In this document: in pieces, positions 35,055-42,845 of the stretch
Layout: each line of letters begins with the position of its first letter
Numbering within the stretch: position 1 is the first letter of the stretch
Source: Gordonibacter pamelaeae
GTDB taxonomy: Bacteria > Actinomycetota > Coriobacteriia > Coriobacteriales > Eggerthellaceae
NCBI RefSeq assembly: GCF_042665095.1
Contig: NZ_JBHTBV010000010.1
Strand: one strand, 5' to 3'
Length of the DNA stretch: 64,000 nucleotides
Made by a program: the position numbers and the translations under genes
Notes under the pieces: generated by a model
What the model was told of the DNA's origin: nothing
What the model saw: the letters and a program-made list of their open reading frames with translations, nothing else
The model's database searches: none

Positions 35055-35572
35055 TAGCGGAAGTCCTCGCCCTGGTCGCCTCCCAAGAGCTTCGCCTGCT
35101 CCTTCAGGTGCTGAGCCTTCTCGGCGGCGGACACGAAGTCCTCGGGGGCATCCTCCACCTCCAGCAGCTCCACCTCGAACGTCAGGCTCTTGCCCGCCAG
35201 GGGGTGGTTCAGGTCGAACGTGACCAGGCCGTCCGTTATGTCCAGCACGGTGGCGGGCATCGGCGCGCCGTCCTCGCTGCTCGACAGCATGATGCGCTTG
35301 CCCACCTTCACGTCGTTCACGGGAATCTGCTCGAGCGGGATCTTCGCCACGTGGCCCTCGAGGTACTCGCCGTAGGCGCCGTACTCGTCCACCGTGAACG
35401 TCTTCTTCTCGCCCGCCTCGTTCATCTCCAGGATGGCCTTCTCGAAGCCGTCGATGGCCATGTCCATGCCCGTTTGGAACTTCATGGGCTTCTCTTCCGT
35501 GGCGAAGCCGAACACCGTGCCGTCATCGAGCTTGCCCGTGTACACCAGGGTTACCGTTGAGCCAAGTTGCAT
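35054..35572 (-). CDS. FKBP-type peptidyl-prolyl isomerase, SlyD-like
   Basis: A 172-residue isomerase/chaperone. GSTVTLVYTGKLDDGTVF begins the FKBP core, VDEYGAYGEY and DITDGLVTFDLNHPLAGKSLTFEVELLEV are SlyD-type (insert-in-flap) motifs. The usual His-rich C-terminal tail is absent. ATG at 35572 follows AAGGAGATC. It lies in the cytosol and helps folding. Translationally coupled to the zinc-ribbon protein downstream. Confidence 0.9.
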   Translation of the reverse strand: MQLGSTVTLVYTGKLDDGTVFGFATEEKPMKFQTGMDMAIDGFEKAILEMNEAGEKKTFTVDEYGAYGEYLEGHVAKIPLEQIPVNDVKVGKRIMLSSSEDGAPMPATVLDITDGLVTFDLNHPLAGKSLTFEVELLEVEDAPEDFVSAAEKAQHLKEQAKLLGGDQGEDFR

Positions 35573-35936
35573 CGTCTTGATCTCCTTCTTTCGCATTGAC
35601 AGGAACGTAAAACCGACGGCAGGGCGCGGCAGGGGGTTCCTCGCCTGCCGCGCGGCCGCGCGGCGCGTACGGCGCCGAGGACCCGCGAGCCGTCGGGTCG
35701 CCTTCGATTGGATGCCGCAGGAGGGACAGAGGCCCCGCGGCCGGCCTTCAGGTAAGCCGCGCATCCCGCAAGGCCCCGGCATGCCGGGACGCAGCACGAC
35801 GAACGGGCTGGGAACGAATGACCGCTTTGACAGTTCTACCGAGTGGACTCCATTGTAGCACACGGACGCCGCCCCTGCCCGCCGTGCCGGCGCCAATCAA
35901 CGCCGATCGGCGCACTCGCCCGACCGGCCCCCGCCC

Positions 35937-36215
35937 TTACGCCGGGTCGGCCGTGTTGAGGCAGATGGCGCACCGCTGCAGCCCGTCCACCATCTCCTGC
36001 GTCGGCGGCTCGCCAAGGGGCGCGCCCGCCTCCATCCGGCCGTCGAGCGCCAGGCAGGAGCGCACGAACGCCTCGTCCTCGGGCTTGAGCATGCCCAGCC
36101 TCCGCGCCTCCCTGAAACCGTCTTCCACGTCCGTGGACCTCGCCACGCGCCAGAGGTGCAACGTCACCAGGCGCACCGAGCCGCGGAACCGCCTCTCTAT
36201 CGAAACCTCTGCCAT
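35937..36215 (-). CDS. Small hypothetical protein
   Basis: A 92-residue protein, MAEVSIERRFRGSVRLVTLHLWRV at the start and CAICLNTADPA-type ending with one C-x2-C. ATG at 36215 follows GCGAGGACGG. It is divergent from the radical SAM gene by 93 nt. Coding is supported by the ribosome site and sensible composition, not by homology. Confidence 0.55.
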   Translation of the reverse strand: MAEVSIERRFRGSVRLVTLHLWRVARSTDVEDGFREARRLGMLKPEDEAFVRSCLALDGRMEAGAPLGEPPTQEMVDGLQRCAICLNTADPA

Positions 36216-36271
36216 ACCGTCCTCGCTTCCGTTTTCCGACCACAGTCTACCACGAACGGCAGCTCGTGCCC

Positions 36272-36277
36272 TATAAT
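36272..36277 (+). promoter_or_regulatory. -10 element of the radical SAM gene
   Basis: Perfect TATAAT 32 nt before the ATG at 36309; no convincing -35 at 17 nt. Confidence 0.5.
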
Positions 36278-36308
36278 GGAAAGCCGCAGATAACGAAGGA
36301 GAATCCCC

Positions 36309-37589
36309 ATGCCGAATGAAGCCCTTGACGCTGCCCTCGCCCAGTACGGGGCGGTGGGCGCGCGCTACGTGGCAACGCTCGAGGACAAGGGCCTCGTGTT
36401 CGCCGAGGAGGGTGCGGGCGCGCAGCGCCGCGCCGAGCTGCGCGCCCAGCTGGCGGCGCGCGGCGTGACCGTGCGCAACGCGGGCGCCAGCCTGAGCGCG
36501 GGCCACCTGTCCCCCGCCTGCGTGGAGTGCACGGGCAACCGCGGGTCGGAGACGTTCTCCACCACGTTCAAGTGCCACCGCGACTGCTACTTCTGCTTCA
36601 ACCACAACCAGCCCGACTACGAGCGGTTCTTCCGCGAGGGGTGCCCGTGGGAGGAGGGCGTGGCCCGGGCGGCGGCCGAGAACGACGCGCTCGCCTGCGT
36701 GGGCCTGACCGGGGGCGAGCCGCTGCTCGACCTGGAGAACGCCCTGCTCTTCCTCGAGCGCGCGGGCGAGCTGTGGCCCGGCGCCCACAAGCGCCTCTAC
36801 ACCTCGGGCGACCTTCTGACCGCAGAGGCCGCCGCGCGCCTGCGCGATGCCGGGCTCGACGAGATCCGCTTCAGCGTGAAGGACGACGACGCCCCCGAGC
36901 AGCAGGGGCGAGTGATCGCCGCCATGCGGCTCGCCAAGGGCTTCATCCCCTCGGTCATGGTTGAGATGCCCGTGATCCCCGGAGCGCGCACGCACCTGCA
37001 GCAGCTGTTCCGCCAGTTCGAGGACGTGGGCATCGACGGCATCAACCTGCTGGAGTTCTGCTTCCCCTTCTGCAACTGGGACGAGTTCGCCCGGCGCGGC
37101 CTCACGCTCAAGAACCCGCCGTTCGAGGTCATGTACGACTACGGCTACTCGGGGGGCCTGGCCGTTGCGGGCAGCGAGGAGCTGGCGCTCGAGCTCATGC
37201 TGTGGGCGCTCGACGAGGGACTGAGCTTCGGAATGCACTACTGCTCGCTCGAGAACAAGCACCGCAGCGAGATGCGCCAGAAGAACGAGCGCGCCGCGCA
37301 TGCGCACCCGTGCGTCGCGTTCGACGAGGGCGATTTCTTCCTGAAGACGGCGAAGGCCTTCGGGCCGGACGTGGAGCCGGTGCGCGCCGCGCTCGAGGCG
37401 GAGGGCTGCACGGACTTCATGGAGGACCCCGAGGAGGGCTCGCTCGCGTTCCCGCCGCGCTTCCTCGAGACGGCGCGGAGCGTCCGGCGTCCAGACGGCG
37501 AGCCGGTACAGATCCAGAGATGCTTCCTCGTGTACGAGGTCGGCGAGGACGGCGGCTACCTCATCGACGTCGCCTTGTGCCCGGCGTAA
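36309..37589 (+). CDS. Radical SAM protein
   Basis: A 426-residue radical SAM enzyme. Cys89, Cys93 and Cys96 (CHRDCYFC) bind the 4Fe-4S cluster that cleaves SAM; GLTGGEPLLD follows. A C-x2-C at 71-74 just before the core and several C-terminal cysteines suggest extra metal binding. The ATG follows AAGGAG. It stands alone between a small divergent gene and a strong terminator. The precise reaction is not identifiable; the layout recalls enzymes annotated as pyruvate-formate-lyase-activating-like or peptide-modifying. Confidence 0.85.
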   Translation: MPNEALDAALAQYGAVGARYVATLEDKGLVFAEEGAGAQRRAELRAQLAARGVTVRNAGASLSAGHLSPACVECTGNRGSETFSTTFKCHRDCYFCFNHNQPDYERFFREGCPWEEGVARAAAENDALACVGLTGGEPLLDLENALLFLERAGELWPGAHKRLYTSGDLLTAEAAARLRDAGLDEIRFSVKDDDAPEQQGRVIAAMRLAKGFIPSVMVEMPVIPGARTHLQQLFRQFEDVGIDGINLLEFCFPFCNWDEFARRGLTLKNPPFEVMYDYGYSGGLAVAGSEELALELMLWALDEGLSFGMHYCSLENKHRSEMRQKNERAAHAHPCVAFDEGDFFLKTAKAFGPDVEPVRAALEAEGCTDFMEDPEEGSLAFPPRFLETARSVRRPDGEPVQIQRCFLVYEVGEDGGYLIDVALCPA

Positions 37590-37621
37590 GGCCGGCGCCG
37601 ACAGCCGGCGCGCCGCGCACT

Positions 37622-37660
37622 ACGGGAAAGGCCCGCGCCTGTGGCGCGGGCCTTTCCCGT
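37622..37660. terminator. Bidirectional terminator
   Basis: Perfect 18-bp stem (37622-37639 with 37643-37660) and TGT loop, containing AAAGG/CCTTT so one arm is T-rich on each strand. It separates the radical SAM gene from the minus-strand molybdoenzyme operon. Confidence 0.85.
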
Positions 37661-37714
37661 ATCGAAGCTTGCAGATCGGCCCCCGAAGTGCGGGCCCCTC
37701 GTGCGCGTGGGCGC

Positions 37715-38053
37715 CTAGCAGGCCCGCTTCCAGGGCGCGCCCGCCGGGTTGAGCTTGCGGCGCGCCGAGAGCTCGTCGGCGAACATGATGCAGTAGCGCA
37801 GGCCCTTGAGCGTGACGTACAGGCAGGCTATCTCATGCTTGCCACCGTGGTTGAACACGTCGTACGTCAGATACTCGCGCTCGATCATGGGCTCGTAGAG
37901 GGGGCTGCCCTTCACCTTCTCCATCAGCAGGTTCGTGGACTCGCGCCCCAGCTCGTCCTGCTTGAGGGAGATGTTGTACAGGATATCCTCCTGCTCGGGG
38001 GTCAGCCGACCCAATTTTTCGATCTCGGCCCTGATGACGTCTTCGGTTCCCAT
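37715..38053 (-). CDS. Small protein of unknown function downstream of the cluster-less molybdoenzyme
   Basis: A 112-residue protein, start MGTEDVIRAEIEKLGRLTPEQ, with a helical N-terminal half and a beta-type second half (YLTYDVFNHGGKHEIACLYVTLKGLRYC). ATG at 38053 follows CAAGGAGACGAGG. It comes about 190 nt after the 89-residue gene on the same strand and may belong to the same transcription unit. No known family was recognised. Confidence 0.65.
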   Translation of the reverse strand: MGTEDVIRAEIEKLGRLTPEQEDILYNISLKQDELGRESTNLLMEKVKGSPLYEPMIEREYLTYDVFNHGGKHEIACLYVTLKGLRYCIMFADELSARRKLNPAGAPWKRAC

Positions 38054-38246
38054 AAGCCCTCGTCTCCTTGTGCGGTTCGGTGCCCGCGTTCCCAATGGTT
38101 TCCACAGTTCCCAATACGGTGCCCGTAAGGCTTTCCCGCCAGCAAAGCGCTGCAGGCGCCGTAGTGCTCGCCATTCTAAAAGAGGACCCACTTCAAGCAA
38201 CAAGCGAGTCCTCCTTTTGCCTCTGCGCAAGCTTAGTGCTTAAAGC

Positions 38247-38516
38247 TTAGCTCACCGGCTTGATGTCCTTGAAGCTGCCGCCCAGGCCAAGCTCGCCGGC
38301 ACCCTCGTTGCCGGTAGCCTTCGTGGAAGTGTAGCCGCCCCAAGCGCGAGCGATGTACTTGTCCTTCACGAAGAAGACGTTCAGCTTCAGCAGGTCCGGC
38401 TTGGTCAGCTCGAACTCGGCCGCGGCCTCGTCCTGGGTCTTGCCCTCGGCCATGAGAGCGTTCAGCTTGTCGGCTGCTGCCTGAGGATCGAGATCCATGA
38501 ACTCATCATGCGTCAT
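38247..38516 (-). CDS. Small acidic protein of unknown function in the molybdoenzyme operon
   Basis: An 89-residue protein beginning MTHDEFMDLDPQAAADKLNAL, helical and acidic at the N-terminus with a Gly-rich end (GAGELGLGGSFKDIKPVS). ATG at 38516 follows ACAAGGAGGGC. It lies 81 nt after the small subunit gene, in the slot where the 8172 operon has its own unknown 99-residue protein. An accessory or assembly role is an inference from position. Confidence 0.68.
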   Translation of the reverse strand: MTHDEFMDLDPQAAADKLNALMAEGKTQDEAAAEFELTKPDLLKLNVFFVKDKYIARAWGGYTSTKATGNEGAGELGLGGSFKDIKPVS

Positions 38517-38597
38517 TGTGCCCTCCTTGTCAGTCGTTACAGCGTCGTGGCCGCCGTCCGCAAAGGCAGCGGCCACGACAATCATAGCATTATCGGC

Positions 38598-38957
38598 TTA
38601 CAGCTGGAACAGGACCATCGGGCGGTCGAACTCCGCCATCTTGGCCTGCATCTCCTCGAGCGTGCCATAGTACATGGACGCGGACTCCTCGACCTGCACG
38701 GCCAGGGGACGCTGGCCGGCCTTGTCGCCGCCGGTGCCCCAGTGCTCGGAGAAGATCGACGTCGGGCACGGGATGTAGAACCACTCCCACGCGTCGCCGT
38801 CGGAACCCTCGGCCTTGCGGAAGGGGCCGACCTCGACCTCTTTGATGCCGAACTGGTCGAGCGGGAGGCCCAGCTCTTCCTTGCAGGCGATCTCTGCGGC
38901 ATGGTTGCCGGAGAAGTAGGTGTAATCAACGAGCAAAGCGTATTTCTGGTCTGCCAT
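38598..38957 (-). CDS. Ferredoxin-like small subunit that has lost its Fe-S cysteines
   Basis: A 119-residue homologue of the subunits at 3042 and 10605. Shared segments include LGLPLDQFGIKEVEVGPFR, WEWFY-P and MYYGTLEEMQAKM. Of the nine cysteines in the others, only one is left: C11, C14, C17, C66, C69, C81, C85 and C89 align with Phe15, Asn18, Ala21, Phe69, His72, Ala86, Glu90 and Ser94, and C21 with Cys25. The fold and pairing with the catalytic subunit seem kept while the electron wire is gone. ATG at 38957 follows GGAAGTGG, 20 nt after the catalytic gene. Confidence 0.85.
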   Translation of the reverse strand: MADQKYALLVDYTYFSGNHAAEIACKEELGLPLDQFGIKEVEVGPFRKAEGSDGDAWEWFYIPCPTSIFSEHWGTGGDKAGQRPLAVQVEESASMYYGTLEEMQAKMAEFDRPMVLFQL

Positions 38958-38977
38958 TATCGCCACTTCCTTTCGGG

Positions 38978-41290
38978 TTAGTCTTGGTCCAGGCTACGGA
39001 CGCGGCGGACGTTGCACATGACACCCTTGTACGGGGCGCCGAAACCGAGCTTGCCAACGTTGAAGTGCGGCACCAGGCTGTTGAAGTTGGACTTCCACAC
39101 GCCGAACAGGTTGGGCTCCTCGCCGTCCTGCTCGGGGAACCACCAGCCGTGCGCGCAGTTCAGGATGCCGGGCTTCATGACCGGGGTGACCTCGGCCTTG
39201 AAGCGGGCCTCGCCGAACATGTTGTACACCTCGCACCAGTCGCCGTCGGTGATACCGTACTCGGCAGCCGTCTCCGGGTTGATCTGGACCCACGGCCACG
39301 GATCGATCTGGCGCAGCGACGGCACGTGACGATGCTCGGAGTGGAACGAGCTGTAGCGACGCGAACCGGACGTGGTGATCAGCGGGTACTGACCGGCGAA
39401 GTCGGGCTTGCTGATGGGGCTGTAGTTCGGCTCCTCGTAGTAGGGCAGCGGATCCTCGCCCCAGGATTCGTACAGGATAGAGTAAGCTTCGATCTGGCCC
39501 GTGATGGTGTTGAAGCCGGGCTCGCCGTCGAAGCGGAGCAGGCCCTTCTCGTACTTCTCGTACTCGAAGCCATGGGCGCCGGGCTGGTAGAGACCCTCCT
39601 CGCGGAACTGGTTCCAGTCCATGCCGAGCTCCTTCAGCTGGTCGCTGTAGAAGTCCTCCACGGCAACCGCCAGGGCGTCGAGGTCGAGGGACTTGCCGTC
39701 GGCCGGCTTGTACCACGGCCACCAGGACGGGTTGAGGCGCTGGCCGAACATGAGGCAGATCTCCACGTCGGACTTGCACTCGCCCACCTGCAGAGCCTTG
39801 TTCATGGGGCCCATGAACACGGTGTTGCGGCCGTAGTGCGTGAGCACGATGCCGTTGTGCTCGGCCCACGTGGCCATCGGCAGGAAGTAGTCGCCCACGG
39901 CCATGGCCGTCGGGGTCATGGTCAGGTCCTGGACCACGACGAACTCGAGCTTCTGCAGGGCCTTGTGCCAACGCTTAGGCTGCGCGGAGCACGTCGGGGT
40001 GAGGAAGTTGGAGCTGTTGAACCAACCCATCTTCAGGGCGTAGGGCTGGTCGGTCTCCATGGTGTTCAGCGTCTCGTCGGGCTGGGTGGTAGCCATGCCG
40101 GTGGACAGGCCGGGCCACGCCGCCGCGCCGATGCGCTTCTGCCACACGTCGTCGGCCATGGCGCCACGCTGCTCCATGCGCCACTTGCCGAGCAGGGCCG
40201 ACGGAGGACCGAGGGTCAGGCCGCCGGGACGGTCGATGGAGCCGGCGAGGGCAGCCAGGACGATGAACGCCTGGGACAGCTGCACGCCGTTCTTGTTCTG
40301 GTCGAACGCGAGGCCCCACGCCCAGCCGATCGGGCGCTCGGTACCGATGATGTGCGCGACGCGCTTGATGTCCTCGGCGTCGACGCCGGTGATCTCGGCA
40401 ACCTTGTCGACGGGGTACTCGGCCGCGCGAGCCTTCATGTCGTCGAGGCCGTAGATCCACTTCTCGGCGAACTCTTGGTCGTACTCGCCCGTCTCGAACA
40501 TGAGGTTCATGATGGCGAGGGCCAGGGCCGTGTCGGTCTGCGGGCGGACCTGCAGGTTGATGTTGCCGTCGTGCGCGCCCACCCACGTGATGCGGGGGTC
40601 GATGGAGATGATCTTCGTGCCAAGCTTCATCAGGTCGACGAGGCAGTGGCCGAAGAAGCCGTCACCGTTGGAGGGCAGGGGCTCCTTGCCCCAGACCACG
40701 ATCCACTTCGGCACGGTGTAGCGCGGGTCCTGGTAGCTGCCCGGCAGGTGACCGGCGTAGTCGAGCTCGGGGTAGCCGGCGCCCAGCACGTAGTCGGAGA
40801 TGGAGCAACGCGGGCCGTAGCAGGACCAACCGGACTGCGTGTAGCAGCAGTTGGGCGACTGCAGCACCGAGAACGTCAGCGCATAGTAGAAGATGCAAGC
40901 CTCGCGGCCGGTGCCGCCGAAGACCACGATGGACTCGGGGCCGTAGGTGTTCTGGAAGTAGCGCACCTTGTCGCAGATGGTGTCCAGGGCCTCGTCCCAC
41001 GTGGTCTGAACCCACTTGTCCTTGCCGCGGTCCTCCGGGTTGCGCTTCATCGGGTGGATGATGCGCGAAGGCGCGTACGTGTACTCGCGCAGCGCGAGGT
41101 TCATCGCGTTCACGCGGCCCGTGGTGATGGGGTTGTCGTCGTCGCCCTCGATGCGGACGAGCTCGCCGTCCTTCGTGACAACCTTGACGCCGTATCCCAC
41201 CGGGTGGCTTCCCGGAGGCGACCACGTGTTGCTGCGGGTTACGACAGTCCCGTCTTCCATCACGGTTTGCCACTGTTTACCGTATGCCAT
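38978..41290 (-). CDS. Molybdopterin enzyme catalytic subunit lacking the N-terminal Fe-S ligands
   Basis: A 770-residue DMSO-reductase-family subunit. Compared with the partial gene at 1-255, the four Fe-S cysteines are replaced by Ser28, Tyr33, Asn61 and Asn64, while surrounding motifs (SPPG-HPVG-G, NPIT-GR, PSRIIHPMKR) stay. The cofactor region is intact: GWSCYGPR, VVWGKEPLPSNGDG, SIDPRITWVG and CAHGWWFPEQDG. Pyrogallol transhydroxylase is a known relative without this cluster, and works without net electron transfer; that makes a redox-neutral reaction plausible here. The ATG follows GAAAGAAGGAGAAC. It heads the operon with the cluster-less small subunit. Confidence 0.88.
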   Translation of the reverse strand: MAYGKQWQTVMEDGTVVTRSNTWSPPGSHPVGYGVKVVTKDGELVRIEGDDDNPITTGRVNAMNLALREYTYAPSRIIHPMKRNPEDRGKDKWVQTTWDEALDTICDKVRYFQNTYGPESIVVFGGTGREACIFYYALTFSVLQSPNCCYTQSGWSCYGPRCSISDYVLGAGYPELDYAGHLPGSYQDPRYTVPKWIVVWGKEPLPSNGDGFFGHCLVDLMKLGTKIISIDPRITWVGAHDGNINLQVRPQTDTALALAIMNLMFETGEYDQEFAEKWIYGLDDMKARAAEYPVDKVAEITGVDAEDIKRVAHIIGTERPIGWAWGLAFDQNKNGVQLSQAFIVLAALAGSIDRPGGLTLGPPSALLGKWRMEQRGAMADDVWQKRIGAAAWPGLSTGMATTQPDETLNTMETDQPYALKMGWFNSSNFLTPTCSAQPKRWHKALQKLEFVVVQDLTMTPTAMAVGDYFLPMATWAEHNGIVLTHYGRNTVFMGPMNKALQVGECKSDVEICLMFGQRLNPSWWPWYKPADGKSLDLDALAVAVEDFYSDQLKELGMDWNQFREEGLYQPGAHGFEYEKYEKGLLRFDGEPGFNTITGQIEAYSILYESWGEDPLPYYEEPNYSPISKPDFAGQYPLITTSGSRRYSSFHSEHRHVPSLRQIDPWPWVQINPETAAEYGITDGDWCEVYNMFGEARFKAEVTPVMKPGILNCAHGWWFPEQDGEEPNLFGVWKSNFNSLVPHFNVGKLGFGAPYKGVMCNVRRVRSLDQD

Positions 41291-41449
41291 GTTCTCCTTC
41301 TTTCTACACTCTCACTCGTGTTTCGGTAGAAGCATCTCTGCGCTTGTCATCGCGCGAAACCTCGTGTAGATCCTCGTGCTGGGGACCACCCCCTTCCGTG
41401 GTCGCGGCGCCCGTCCCCTTTGCAGGCGCCGCTTAAGCATCGCGTCCGC

Positions 41450-41701
41450 TTACGCGGTGGGAGGCTTGGGAGCACCGGGGGCCGCGGGGGCCTTCGGGGC
41501 GCCGGGGGCCGCGGGGGCCGCAGGGGCGCCGGGAGCTGCGTTCGGCAGCGGCTTCTCGCCGTTGATATACGGCGAGAAGTCGGCCTTGCAGAACGGGCAT
41601 GCCTTCAACGTAACGCCGGCCATCATCTGGATGGTCTTGCCGCACTCGGGGCACTTGTTCATGCCGCCGCTCGCACCTGCATCTGCTGGTCTGAAGCACA
41701 T
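41450..41701 (-). CDS. Small zinc-ribbon protein with Pro-Gly-Ala tail (paralogue of 18722)
   Basis: An 83-residue protein: MCFRPA start, zinc ribbon CPECG...CPFCK, then an Ala/Pro/Gly repeat tail ending PKAPAAPGAPKPPTA. It has the same plan as 18722-18961, and its first 19 coding nucleotides are identical to that gene. ATG at 41701 follows GGAGGATTCC. It lies about 160 nt upstream of the molybdoenzyme operon on the same strand and could be transcribed with it. Confidence 0.8.
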   Translation of the reverse strand: MCFRPADAGASGGMNKCPECGKTIQMMAGVTLKACPFCKADFSPYINGEKPLPNAAPGAPAAPAAPGAPKAPAAPGAPKPPTA

Positions 41702-42068
41702 AGGGGAATCCTCCGTCTCATTTCTTCGGCCGGCTCGGACGGCACATCGCACCGTCTTGCTGCCAACCCCTTGCCATAATGTTCGTCAGCGAAAGCCTGA
41801 CGGGAAACAGCTTAGTTGCCCGGGCGGGAGGGGCATCGAATCACGGGGACAATTTTGGGGATCATACCATCGTCCCCGGAGGTTGATTTTCGTCAACCCA
41901 AGAGGTTGCGGTTTATTATATTGCCTGATCATTGGCATAATTTTGAGTTTAGCCGCCCGGCGTCGAACCGACGGCCGCAACCGCTGAAAACAGCTCTTGG
42001 CACCGTGTCCCAGGAGGCCCTGCGGTATAATAAAGCAAGCGAAAACGCGCCTTTAAGGGGGATCTGCA
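41702..42068. other. Divergent control region with a block shared with the 45265 region
   Basis: 367 nt, more AT-rich than its surroundings. It contains GTCAG/CTGAC arms near 41787-41803, CGGGGAC/GTCCCCG arms around 41844-41879, the shared block at 41868-41889 followed by a GGTTGA/TCAACC hairpin, and a TATAAT at 42026-42031 that probably serves the plus-strand gene at 42069. Confidence 0.5.
41868..41889. promoter_or_regulatory. Putative regulator site, copy 1
   Basis: CATCGTCCC-NN-GAGGTTGATTT. The same 20 of 22 positions recur at 45265-45286 upstream of the LuxR-family regulator gene of this cluster. Confidence 0.5.
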
Positions 42069-42647
42069 TTGAAGAACAACAAGGTGTACCTGCCAACCGA
42101 TGCCATAGCGCGCCACGAGGATTTCGACGTGTGGTACGCCGACGGTGAAACCTTCCTGAGCATCAAGGGAGCGTGGTCCAAAGAGAGCGACAAGGCCGTC
42201 ATCTTCGGCCGCATGGGCGGGGAGATGGGGCAGATCAAGCCCGACCACAAGGCCCTCACCTACTACCTGAAGCTCGAACGCTGGGAATACGTGTTCCACA
42301 CGCTCCACCTGTTCAAGCACTACTACGTGAACGGGATGAAGTGGCAGATCGACGGGTCGTTGACGAACCCTCCCTTCGACTTCGTCAACGAGGAGGACTC
42401 CCAGAAGGAAGTGCATGTGCAGGTGGTCGATTTCAAGGGCCACGGCCCGTGCTTCGAGGTCAGGGCCAAAGACGTGGCCAAGCTGCGCATCGCCGTGGCC
42501 GCCGTCATCGCCATGGCCATCAAGGAGGAGTACCGGGGCTTGAGCGAGGGCCTGAAGAACCCGAATGCCTCCCGGCTCGAGAAAGCGAAGAACTGGCTCG
42601 TGGCGGACAAGGGCATCCCTTACGACCAGCTGCCCGACCTGGATTAA
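42069..42647 (+). CDS. LURP-one-related/tubby-like beta-barrel protein (tentative)
   Basis: A 192-residue soluble protein with alternating short strands (DVWYADGETFLSIKGAW, YYLKLERWEYVFHTLHLF, WQIDGSLTNPPFDFV, VHVQVVDFKGHGPCFEV) ending in a hydrophobic helix (KLRIAVAAVIAMAIKEEYRG). The pattern resembles the LURP-one-related/scramblase-like barrel, but this is by eye only. The start is TTG after AGGGGG with a 7-nt gap. It is divergent from the molybdoenzyme operon across a shared control region and convergent with the MFS carrier. Confidence 0.7.
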   Translation: MKNNKVYLPTDAIARHEDFDVWYADGETFLSIKGAWSKESDKAVIFGRMGGEMGQIKPDHKALTYYLKLERWEYVFHTLHLFKHYYVNGMKWQIDGSLTNPPFDFVNEEDSQKEVHVQVVDFKGHGPCFEVRAKDVAKLRIAVAAVIAMAIKEEYRGLSEGLKNPNASRLEKAKNWLVADKGIPYDQLPDLD

Positions 42648-42674
42648 CGCCCCTGGCAGGGCGTTGGCGCCCTG

Positions 42675-42689
42675 CCCCCCCCCCCCCCC
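42675..42689. repeat. 15-nt poly-C tract
   Basis: An uninterrupted run of 15 C, 27 nt past the stop of the 42069 gene. Such tracts slip readily in replication and in sequencing. Confidence 0.8.
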
Positions 42690-42714
42690 GCCTCGCACCG
42701 ACACGCAACGCAAA

Positions 42715-42754
42715 AGAAGCCCCGCCGCCTTGTTTCCAAGGAGGCGGGGCTTCT
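42715..42754. terminator. Terminator between convergent genes
   Basis: AGAAGCCCCGCC / GGCGGGGCTTCT outer stem, a G-A mismatch, then CCTTG / CAAGG with a TTTC loop. On the minus strand TTTGCG follows. Confidence 0.75.
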
Positions 42755-42779
42755 GCAATGCGGGGCCCGGCGAAGTGCC

Positions 42780-42807
42780 GGCCGGGCAGCTTGAACGCTG
42801 CCCGGCC
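42780..42807 (-). terminator. Second hairpin after the MFS gene
   Basis: GGCCGGGCAGC / GCTGCCCGGCC, 6-nt loop, 38 nt past the stop of the minus-strand carrier gene. Confidence 0.6.
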
Positions 42808-42845
42808 TTACCTTGCGGGCGAAAGCGATCCCGGCACGCGAGGGC

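Noticed and set aside
38598..38957. The small subunit as a decayed pseudogene
   Set aside because: The frame is intact with a good ribosome site and conserved non-Cys motifs, and the catalytic partner lost its cysteines in parallel, which points to adaptation.
38984..41329. 781-codon plus-strand open frame opposite the cluster-less molybdoenzyme
   Set aside because: Antisense shadow; the minus-strand frame has all the family motifs.
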